Under the pieces are notes generated by a model. It searched no databases. It was not told where the DNA came from and worked only from the letters and a program-made list of their open reading frames with translations. Below are positions 43,611 to 64,000 of a stretch of 64,000 bases of DNA, piece by piece. A program made the translations under genes and the position numbers. The DNA lies in assembly GCA_031763025.1 (NCBI GenBank), contig JASSKH010000003.1:3384501-3448500 (forward strand), in the 5' to 3' direction. The DNA is from Macrocystis pyrifera (taxonomy: Eukaryota; Sar; Phaeophyceae; Laminariales; Laminariaceae). The stretch's first letter is position 1. The number at the start of each line of letters is the position of its first letter.

Positions 43611-43751
43611 CGACGGAGAACGGGTTTACAAGGGACCTCTGGGATACGGTTTGCACACGTACGGCAGGTTACATCCATTTCAATGGACCCCCACGACGAC
43701 GGGAAAATCGCGTAGAATCGGGGACGTGTAGTCCAGCATGCATTTACTATG

Positions 43752-43853
43752 ACGGGAGAACATAGTAATCAGAACCAAAGTATGCTGTGTGAAGATGAGG
43801 GGGGTGCCTGATTTTTGCGTCCATCGTGGGTTCGGATTACAACATTGGCCCTC
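43752..43853. mobile_element. Family B element (about 100 bp)
   Basis: GGGAGAACATAGTAATCAGAACC at the left is mirrored by GGTTCGGATTACAACATTGGCC and CTCCC at the right. A 13-C run overlaps the right end. Confidence 0.65.
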
Positions 43854-43875
43854 CCCCCCCCCCCAGTGACCCTAG

Positions 43876-44640
43876 GAGATAGATGGTGGCCACAGGCGGC
43901 CAGACAGGAAGGGGATAAGATTAGCAAAAAAATTCCATGTAATATATATGGAAACAACGTGATGTCGAGAAAGTATGGAAGAATATAGGGGGAAACCAAG
44001 AAGAGGTGATGTCCGCCGGGAAGTCTAAGAGGTACAAGGCAGAAGTAGAAGGGAGGATAGAAAGAAGGGAAAGGCTAGCGCGAAGAAACAAGGTGGAATC
44101 GGAAAAACAGTTTGAGATATACGGGGGGTTGAGCGAAGGAACAGGAATGAAAACGTGTTTGCACGGCCCAATGGACTTCGCGAAAACGCTGAAACTGCGA
44201 TTTCGTGTAGGTGACCTGGACCTGCCAGAAAGAAGAAAGAGGTATACCAGTAGCCGGGAGAAGGAAGTAGATGCACAGATGTGCCCGTGTGGCAAAGCAA
44301 TAGAGGGTAGAACTCACATAGTAGGAGAATGAGATTACAAGAAGGAACGGGATATGTAAGAAGAGGGATGAGGTAATTAGACGAATGTGGCATGGAGGAG
44401 TGTGATACACTAGGTAGCAACGAGAAAACGAAGGCTATCCTAGAAGATAGATGGTGGCCACTGGCGGCCAAACAGGAAGGGGATACAATTAGCCAAAACA
44501 TTCAAGGTAATATATGGAAACAAGGTAGTGAGCGCCCAATTGTTGGAGGTGTCTCTATTAGGAGTAGAACCGGTGCTCCGTCTCGAAGGGATGCGTGGTC
44601 ATGGTCAAGTGACTAAGGCAAGCAACAAATGAGTACGCCC
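43876..44640 (+). pseudogene. LINE-type (non-LTR) retrotransposon 3' end, decayed
   Basis: Several frames together read like the C-terminus of a non-LTR reverse transcriptase and its 3' UTR. The best segment is 44006-44332: after a basic, Arg/Glu-rich helix it has LRFRVGDLDLPERRKRY and then CPCGKAIEGRTHIVGE, the first part of the C-x-C-x(n)-H-x-C knuckle common after LINE RT domains. A TGA falls where the last Cys would be expected, and DYKKERDM follows in frame. EDRWWPLAAKQEGDTISQNI lies in a second frame at 44440-44505, and its coding DNA also occurs at 43876-43935, so part is duplicated. Fragments of the same 3' end are at 36150 and 58010. Which LINE clade it belongs to cannot be told. Confidence 0.5.
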
Positions 44641-44653
44641 CCCCCCCCCCCCC
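44639..44653 (+). repeat. Poly-C run at the LINE 3' end
   Basis: About 15 C follow AATGAGTACG directly; a second C stretch continues after one T. Confidence 0.9.
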
Positions 44654-45239
44654 TCCCCCACCGGCACTTAACTTCTTTTTTCGTGGCGCGTAGGCTTCTT
44701 TTCAATTCAATTCAGCATTCCCAGTGATCGTCGACGCCCATCGAATTTTGCATAACCAAGAGTGTCCTCTGTGTTTCGGGAAAATAGTTGTACCCAGAGT
44801 ATACAACAACCGAATACCCCGTGCCTTCTACCAGATATGTTTTTCTTGAGAGCTCTACCTCAGGTACCTACCTGGTGCTTGGGCTCGCGCTTTCAGCGAC
44901 CTGATAAAACGTGGTTGAATAACCGCGCCGCGTTGACCCCGCCGTGAAATCCATCCACCACACAGGCCGTGGTGACACTTTTGAGACGCGTAGGTTGCAG
45001 GAGACCAAAATCGTGTGCCAGGGGCGGTCGGTGTTATCAACCGCCAAGTGAGAGCGCGCAGGGGTGCGACTATTGCTAGCGCCGTGCAGCCTAGGTTGCG
45101 CATTTTGTGTCCTTGCAGTGTAGCTAGGGTACACCCCTTGCATGCCTCGGCAGCCGGGGCTGCTTCTTGGGGCCCGCTGGTATGCTTCGCGATTAGCCCT
45201 CTTGGAACTGCAGTCCCGTTTGGGGAACAAACTATTAAT
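44654..45239. other. Non-coding; family C end at the right
   Basis: GGAACTGCAGTCCCGTTTGGGGAACAAAC at 45203-45231 is one arm of family C, and the matching GCGCTGCAGTTCTAAAAG lies at 45380-45397, beyond A13. A13 may thus have inserted into a C element. Confidence 0.5.
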
Positions 45240-45346
45240 ATTACGGAGGGCCATAGTAAATAGGACCTACGGTACACAAAAAACGTATATATTTCCCTAT
45301 TTTTACTACCAATATTTGGTCCTATTTACTATGGTTCCCCCGTAAT
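45240..45346 (-). mobile_element. Family A MITE, copy A13
   Basis: Ends ATTACGGAGGGCC and CCCCCGTAAT, core ACCTACGGTACAC. It was inserted at ACTATTAATA, which provides the TA. Confidence 0.92.
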
Positions 45347-45645
45347 ACTTGGGATGTGAGTGGTTTGTACTCGGAACGGCGCTGCAGTTCTAAAAGTGAC
45401 GCTTGCCGCAAACGAGCCTCTGCATGGTTGGCCGATGATTTCAGATTGGTGTCCGGGTTAGAATGGTCGGAATGCAAGGAGGACTCGTGCGGTACGGGCG
45501 TGACATAATCTTTCTCGACGTTGTTGGGCGGTCGCGCTGCTCGTAGACGATCGGTAACCCCAAACGGGTCCGTGTTTCGGTCGCTATCCTTCAAAAGGAG
45601 TCCCGAAGGGGTTACTACATATTGTCGGGGGGTTTTTTTAATATT

Positions 45646-45665
45646 CCCCCCCCCCCCCCCCCCCC
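45646..45665 (+). repeat. Poly-C run of 20
   Basis: 20 uninterrupted C, 6 bp before A14. Confidence 0.95.
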
Positions 45666-45671
45666 TGTACT

Positions 45672-45778
45672 ATTACGGGGGTCCATAGTACATAGGACCT
45701 ACGGTATACACAACAACCTATATATATTTATATTTTTACTAGCAATATTTGGTCATATTTACTATGGTCCCCCGTAAT
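45672..45778 (-). mobile_element. Family A MITE, copy A14
   Basis: Ends ATTACGGGGGTCC and CCCCCGTAAT; core ACCTACGGTATACAC. Confidence 0.92.
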
Positions 45779-45984
45779 ACGTATAATGAAGGAAGTTCGA
45801 AAGGAGGTTTATGACCAAGAAGGACGAATGCAGCCCAGCCCCATCATGGGAGGGCATGCTGCACCGCCGCTGTTGTTCGGCACGATTGACGGCTGCTGCT
45901 GCTGCTGTATGTACTGTTCGATATGCAAAAGGTCGTGTTTCAGCTGTATTAGAGTAGTGCTACTACCGTTGTTTGTTTGCGTTA

Positions 45985-46245
45985 CCTTCGAGAGCGTTGA
46001 GTTCCTTCGCACCGGGGCGCGATCGCTTTTGAGCGCTCGTTTTATCGACGGCGGCAAGGGTTGCCAACACCGAACTGAGGGATTTTTTTCGGCTAGTCTG
46101 TCGAGAGAGAGCCTTCCTTCCGAAACTATAAAATGTACCTGGTACGACTTTAGCGCCCCTCACGGTAGCGTCGTCGAAAAAACGGGCGCTGAAAAACGAT
46201 GGACTCCCCCTCCCTGCTGCGCGAAGGAACCCAACCCTCTTTACG
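45985..46245 (+). repeat. Family M, third copy
   Basis: CACCGGGGCGCGATCGCTTTTGAGCGCTCG parallels GCCGGGGTGCGATCGTTTCTCAGCGATCG at 21890, and GGGCGCTGAAAAACGATGG with CTCTTTACGGTACTG parallels 22080-22135. Confidence 0.5.
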
Positions 46246-46821
46246 GTACTGCTGTCTTCGTGTTGTCTTGTTTTTTTCTTGTTAATGTTTTGTCTTGTCT
46301 TTTCTCTCGCAACAGGTTTAGTTATCGCCCCGAAGTAAATACGACGCAGTCGCTTGCTCTTTTCTTGTCCCCGTGCTCGTCCTGGCTCTCTTTGCTGCTG
46401 CTGCTGCTGCTACTGCTACTGGTGCTGATGTTGCTCCTATTGATGCTGTTACTATTGTACTACTATTCATACTGATGCTGCTACTGTTGCTGCTACTACT
46501 ACTGGTAGTGCTAATGGTAGTGCTGCTGGGGTGCTACTGGTGGTGGTGGAGGGGGGGGGGTGGTCGTGATGCTCAAGTCTTTTCCCGACCCCAACAACTT
46601 TTTTTTTTTTTAGCGCCCCGGAGAGCGAGAGAAAACCCCTGTCCGCACTTATTTCTCAAGGTTTCGTGTACCGGTTCGAACCCGGTTCGTTTCTTCCACC
46701 TTAGTCGACGCCAGTAACTTTTCAGCTCCATTTCCAAGTGCTGGGCCCCCACAACCCACAACTTACAGTGGGTACAGCTCTGAACACGTTTCGCTTGAAT
46801 GCGCTTTTTTTTGCTTGTCAG
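46246..46821. other. Upstream flank of the kinase exons, low complexity
   Basis: CTGCTGCTACTACTGGTG-type repeats (46390-46550) and a T run (46601-46612) lead to a TTGCTTGTCAG acceptor. No upstream exon was recognised. Confidence 0.5.
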
Positions 46822-59432
<12,611 letters not shown>

Positions 59433-59534
59433 GTGGGCGGGTGGTGACTTTTCGGTGTGTTGCCTTTTGTTTGTTGGTTTGTTTCTTTTTTTTTGCCCGT
59501 GTCTTGTGTGTGTGTGTGTGTTTTGTTTTTTCGA

Positions 59535-59720
59535 AGCATCAGACGGATTGTTAGAAATAGAGCTTGAGCTCACCACACTTCCATGCTCATTGGGGTCGCG
59601 TCAGTTTAGCCCGTCGCTCCCGACTGATGCTACCACGGGCGCGTGAGCGTGTTGACCCACCCCGAGACGGGCACGTGCGGTGGAGATGTGGAGATAACCA
59701 CCGGGGAGTCATCCCTCGGT
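59535..59720 (-). mobile_element. Family D, second near-full copy
   Basis: CTCACCACACTTCCA, TTTAGCCCGTCGCTCCCG and CGTGCGGTGGAGAT parallel 41915-42125 in order. On the minus strand it ends next to AAAAAACAAAACA. Confidence 0.55.
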
Positions 59721-60512
59721 TGGTTGCTCTTGCGGGTGGCCGGGGCAGGGGGCGTCCGAATCGGTGTGTCTGGGCTGGAACGTATTGTTCTCTGCACGGA
59801 CAGTGCTGCTCTGATAGGTGCTGTACTGATTCGGGCTGGATGCTGCTGGTGTTGGGTGACGGTGTGTGTTGGTGTTGGCACTGGATGTTGTGCTGTTGCT
59901 GCCGTCGTTATTGTTGCTGTAGGTATTGCTGTTGCTGTTGCTGTTGGTGCTGCTGTTGCTGTTGCTGTTGTTATCGTGTGATGTTGGTGTTGTTGCTGTT
60001 GGTGGTATGTGATGTTCAGGTGGTGTTGGTGTTGGTGGTGTTGAAGTTGAGTTGCTGTTGGTTGTCGGTGTTGGTGTTGACGTTGGTGTTGCCATGGTTA
60101 TTGTTGGTCGTGGCTTGGGCATTGCGGGCTTGTGTGACTTCATGGTGCATTTTGTTGCAGCTGTTTTTTGCTGCCGAGCGCCATCTTTACGTCCCCATGG
60201 AGCGCCAGCCAGACAGCGTGCCAGAGGCTGCCTACACTGGTCTGTTGTCCACGACACGAAGCCAGCTTTCTTCATATTTTTGCGCTGCGTATATAGTAGC
60301 GGGGCTGGTGCTTTCAATCACAAGGTTTCGCGCTCTGATGCTTCGTGGCAACCAAGCCTTGGGTGTTACCGTCCCTTGTTTTTTGTCTTCTTGGACCGCA
60401 CTTCCGTTAGGGGGACAAATTACTTGAATTTAGAGTTGAGCGTTTTTTTTCTGTCCAGGGGTTAACCGACCTTGGGTTGATAACGACGTTGCTAACATTG
60501 CACACCTCGGAC

Positions 60513-60760
60513 TTACAGATCATCTACGAGTACAGATCATTCTCAGTTCACTATCTAGATATTTCAAGGCAGATAGTTCACCTATTCTTGATATGTACCA
60601 GGTATGATCTACAGTTGCTCATGTTGACGGGTGGGACCCGTATAATCTGCATGATCTATAATAACACATGTTTCCTGGGTCGGATCTGTTGTATGCAGAT
60701 CATGCACAAGCTCTCACAATGGCAGGGTGGGGAACTATGATGGATGATCTACAGCAGATA
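60513..60760 (+). repeat. Family F copy (about 250 bp)
   Basis: TACAGATCATCTACGAG, TTGCTCATGTTGACGGGTGGG, TTTCCTGGGTCGGATCTG and CATGCACAAGCTCTCACAATGGCAG align with 40672-40875. TACCAGGTA lies inside at 60597. Confidence 0.65.
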
Positions 60761-61197
60761 GATAGATATATCATGATCTGTCTGATATGTGTGACATTGG
60801 TCGTTGGCCCAGATCCGCCTATGCAAGTCATGTAAAGAACCACAATAGCGTGCCGGGTACATAAAAAATGCGAAATGTGTGTACGGCCGTGTGATCCCAG
60901 CATTGTAAGAAGGCTTTTTTTTATAGAGTGCCGTAAAACTCAACTCTAAAACCTAACCCTCGGTCGACCTGTATGGAAAGTGTTCTAAAAAACTCAGGCA
61001 AAAAAAGAAAAGAAAAAAAGAAATGTCGACCATAGTGTAACGATGCATACCAAATACGTAATTTTTTGGCGAATTCCATACTGAATACCAACATACACTT
61101 GTTTACGGGCCCCGGATATACTGCTGTTCAAAACTGTTGAACCAAGTGCACATACAGGGGGGGGGGTACGATTTAAGAGAGGATTGTGTCGGCCTAC

Positions 61198-61306
61198 AAC
61201 GGGGGAACATATTGATAGTAGTCGGAACCAAAGATGGTTTGGTGAAAAATCGAGCGGTGGAGGGTTTTGGGTGCGTCGTGTGTTCTGATTTATGTCGCCC
61301 CCGGTA
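61198..61306. mobile_element. Family B element
   Basis: ACGGGGGAACATATTGATAG, GTCGGAACCAAAGATGG and, at the right, GTGTTCTGATTTATGTCG with CCCCCGGTA. Confidence 0.55.
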
Positions 61307-61352
61307 GTGAACACCACAGTATAGTCCCGGTGTGGATACAAACTCTTGTCAC

Positions 61353-61460
61353 TATTACGGGGGACCACAGTAAATAGGACCTACGGTACACACAAAGATC
61401 TATATATTTGCCTATTTGTACTAATAATATTGGGTCCTATTTACTATGGTCCCCCGTAAT
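61353..61460 (-). mobile_element. Family A MITE, copy A21
   Basis: ATTACGGGGGACCACAGTAAATAGGACC to GGTCCCCCGTAAT, flanked by TA on both sides. Confidence 0.93.
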
Positions 61461-61610
61461 AGTAGATTTTTTTTTTTTTTTTTTTGTCCCCAGAACCGTA
61501 CTCTGCTTTTCTGGGGTTAAGTCGACCCCTCTACTGGTAGGACTGCCCTCCCGTTTTTGGGCACAAGTTACTTGAAGTTAAGAGTACATTAATGTTCATT
61601 TACGGTCACT

Positions 61611-61717
61611 ATTACGGAGGACCATAGTAAATAGGACCTACAGCACACATAAAAACCTATATATTTACCCATTTTTATTAACAATATTTAGTCCCATTTA
61701 CTATGGCCCCCCGTAAT
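61611..61717 (-). mobile_element. Family A MITE, copy A22
   Basis: ATTACGGAGGACC to GGCCCCCCGTAAT; GTAAAT arms, flanked by TA. Confidence 0.92.
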
Positions 61718-62084
61718 AGTGCAGTACTACAAGAGGGTTATTCTTGAACCGGAACGGGTACGTTTTGTGTGGGGATGTACCAGTAGCTTTCAGTGTGCCC
61801 GTGCCAAGCCATTTGGCATCTCTTAGATAAGGAGTCTATCTTAAATCGAGCTCTTCTCAAATTGTACACAACCTTCCCCCCCGTCATACGACTATGGCCA
61901 TTCATGAAAATGAGTACACCCCACCCCTTTATTGCTATAAACACGTGGAGTTGTAGTGAGCCTTTTTTTTTTTCTTAAATACCCATCCCGCGGGGGATAC
62001 ACTTACAAAACAACACTACACTACAGCACACTATACAAAAACAAATCGCTAGAGTACGTGTGTGCCGCGGTCGCCCGACGATGT

Positions 62085-62215
62085 TGGTTCTTTTGCAGCT
62101 GTCTCGAACATGTTGCTGGTACCGCCGTTTTTATAGGTTTGGTTGATCACCGCCTCCTTTTGCTAATGCTGGTTAATGCCGCCACCGTTTGCCAAAACAT
62201 TGGTTGAAAAAATCC
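62085..62215 (+). repeat. TTGGTTGATNCCGCC-type degenerate repeat, first block
   Basis: GGTTGATCACCGCCTCC, GGTTAATGCCGCCACCG and TTGGTTGAAAAAATCCTCCG follow each other at about 27-bp spacing. Confidence 0.7.
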
Positions 62216-62440
62216 TCCGTTACCGTCCTATTTAGGAGTGATTGATGACGCCGTTTGCCGCGTCGTGCCACCATTCGAAGGGGCAGAAGGAAGTATTTTA
62301 ATTTTTTTTTTGGGGGGGGGCGGGGAGCTCGTCGCACTCCAAGAGCTCCATCATCATACCTCACTAACACCCCCCTGCAAAAGAACAACGACTTTTGTTA
62401 AAATAGGCAGCAGGCTTAAATCCTTCGGGACCCCCCGGAG

Positions 62441-62605
62441 GTAGCGACCAAAACAATGGTTGGTAGCTGTACGGTACGGTACGGTACGGTACGGTACGTA
62501 ACCAACCATTTAAGCGCGGCGTAAGGGGCCGGTATAGCACGGGTAGAACCGTCTCGCGTCCGTGCCGTTCGGCTCCTTGCACTACTGCTGCTGTATGTAG
62601 CTCGG
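62441..62605 (+). repeat. Dispersed repeat (see 3410) containing an ACGGT microsatellite
   Basis: GACCAAAACAATG, CCGTGCCGTTCGGCTCCTTGC and CTCGGGACACC parallel 3.4 kb. Between them (62470-62498) the unit GTACG/ACGGT repeats about six times. Confidence 0.6.
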
Positions 62606-63184
62606 GACACCCACGTTCACCATCCCCCCTAATCGCGCAGTGGCCGTCGCTGTAGTGGTCTACTTTTATGGTCAGTTTTGTCCCCTCTCAAGTCCCGACA
62701 AGGGTTATCTAGCCCGATGAAACGTCAATCCCATGGCCTCGTAGGTGCTATCGAAAAAAATGGTTTTGCAAAAAAAAGTGCGATATATATATAATATGTA
62801 TATATGGATTGAACCCTACTGCACTACGTACAGGGATTATTCCGTAAGTGCAGCAGTTGCCTTTTGAGGCATATTTTTGCTTTCGTATCTGTAACAATTT
62901 GAAGACAACCTTGAAAACGCACAAGCCTCCCCGCATAGAAGGCGCGATCGAACTACTGCTGTATCACGCCAAGCTCGCACAGACGAGTTTTTAGTAGTTC
63001 TTTCGATCTCGCGGCTTCTTTTTTTTGCTTCGTTTTTTTTTCTTCTGTATCTATGGTATTCCTCAGATTTTTTATTTTTTTTTAGTCCTATCAGTCAGAA
63101 ATAAATATGACGGCCTAAAGTTTCTACGTACCTCTATTGTGTGAATAAGTAAGTTTTTTTTTTTAAAGCTAAAGCACAAGCGCC
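62606..63184. other. Non-coding, nothing recognised
   Basis: Poly-T/poly-A tracts and an ATATATATATAATATGTATATAT stretch near 62784; TACTGCTGTA near 62953. Confidence 0.5.
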
Positions 63185-63780
63185 TCCGTAGTTGATTGCC
63201 CGTGCCCTCGTTGGTGAGTACCGCCGTTTCTAATGTGGGGTGGTTTTGATAGCCGCCGTTGCTGTCCTTGATTTTGCCTAGCGCCAACGTTGGTTGATCC
63301 CGCCGTTTTTATTGGTTGATAGCGCCACCGTTGTTGCTATATTTTTTTTTGTTGCCGGTGCCGAAGTTGGTTGATGCCGCCTCCAGCCATATCGCGAAAA
63401 AGAAATAGAAAGAAGATAACACTATAGAAGATTCGGCCGTGGCCAGCATTGGTTGAAATACCAACATTGGCTGATTTTCCGCCGTTTCTGTATACTTCGT
63501 ATACCATTGAGGTATCCCACGGGTGCTTGTCTTCCTTGACCTGCTTTGTGCCAAGGTTTGGTTTAAAAAAAAAAAACGGTAACCGTTTCTAACATTTGGT
63601 TCATGCTGGTACCGCCGTCGCTAATAACAGTATCCTCGATTTCCGGTGCGAACGTTGGTTGAAGCTGCCGTTACTGTATTGTACTATTACTATCATTGGT
63701 GGCTTATCGTTTTTTTTACCGGTGCTACAGTGGCGTTGGTTGATGCTCTGTCGTTTCTCCCTTGGTTGGTACCGCGGGGG
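63185..63780 (+). repeat. TTGGTTGATNCCGCCGTTT-type degenerate tandem repeat, main block
   Basis: At least a dozen units, about 25-35 bp each, alternate TTGGTTGA with CCGCCGTT and CCAACGTTGG words, interrupted by unrelated stretches (63395-63440). Confidence 0.75.
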
Positions 63781-63833
63781 TGTGTACGACCAAAAGACAT
63801 GCGACACCAAGAACTCCTCAAGACCTCTTACAA

Positions 63834-63990
63834 TGGAAACGCGAAGTCAAAAGGTTTTCTTTTAAAAATATTGCTTTCGAAGAACAGCCGGAGATGTCCT
63901 CGTACCGCCGCTGTGGGAAAAAAAAAGGGGGGGAAAATGTTTGATTTTTTTCTTCCGTTTTTTCAAACGACTGCAGGCGGCGCGATTTGT
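63834..63990 (+). repeat. Family L repeat, copy 2
   Basis: AACGCGAAGTC, AAAAATATTGCTTTCGAAG, AGCCGGAGATGTCCTCGTAC and CGCCGCTGTGGGAAAAA align with 28905-29060. Confidence 0.5.
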
Positions 63991-64000
63991 TTTTTTTCTC

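Larger units (their letters stand above)
59433..64000 (+). other. Right flank, probably kinase intron 7 (continues beyond the window)
   Basis: No continuation of the kinase domain (DxWxxG helix F) was found. The stretch holds D, F, A21, A22, a C arm (61536-61575), B, L and several microsatellites, and GTTGCTGTTG-type sequence at 59890-60110. Confidence 0.5.

Overview
This window looks like a repeat-rich piece of a eukaryotic nuclear genome. Support: a split protein-kinase gene with GT-AG introns of 0.8 to 4.8 kb, Copia-type and LINE-type retroelement remains, several families of small non-autonomous DNA transposons, microsatellites, and no bacterial-style operons. The kinase's GPVM and EGTWCFWAPE motifs and the GT-rich introns would fit a stramenopile such as a brown alga. 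That lineage is an inference at low to moderate confidence; no marker gene in the window settles it.

Layout. The first 2.4 kb is the 3' half of a Copia retrotransposon: the reverse transcriptase/RNase H reading frame enters from the left edge and stops at 1862, followed by a polypurine tract and a 261-bp LTR whose ends are inverted copies (TGTTCGT/ACGAACA). From 2.4 to 46.8 kb there is almost only non-coding and repetitive DNA. The one candidate gene start is a TATA box at 9022 with a 63-codon first exon ending at a GTGAGG donor (9221-9409). This stretch holds a 442-bp terminal-repeat element with identical 79-bp LTRs (12303-12744), a hAT-like MITE with an 8-bp target duplication (20838-21085), a 0.9-kb element containing a perfect 45-bp-arm palindrome (18322-19224), a 2.8-kb region of 43-bp satellite repeats (37.7-40.5 kb), and a decayed LINE 3' end (43.9-44.6 kb).

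From 46.8 kb to beyond the right edge lies the one convincing cellular gene: a serine/threonine kinase of the CaMKK/SNF1-activating type on the + strand. Seven exons are visible, the first five all multiples of three in phase 0. The part after the APE motif, and probably the N-terminus, is not in view. Its introns carry the same repeats as the flanking DNA.

Repeat families seen here, with letters used only in this report: A, a ~107-bp MITE with 27-bp inverted repeats starting TTACGGGGGACC and TA target sites, 22 copies; B, a longer relative of A; C, a ~77-bp MITE with GGACTGCAGTCCCG ends; D, a SINE-like retroposon on the minus strand; E, a ~280-bp element with ATGTGCAGGA ends; F, an AGATCAT-rich ~230-bp repeat; G, a ~77-bp element with CACTYTGGCCGKAAA ends; H, a 170-210-bp element with inverted ends; J and K, diverged two-copy repeats; L, a two-copy 3' repeat; M, a tRNA-derived repeat. 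Nested insertions (A in A, D in C, M and G in E) give relative ages. On top of this, the short words TACCTGGTA and TACTGCTGTA (and complements) and runs of 15 to 49 G or C occur far more often than chance would allow.
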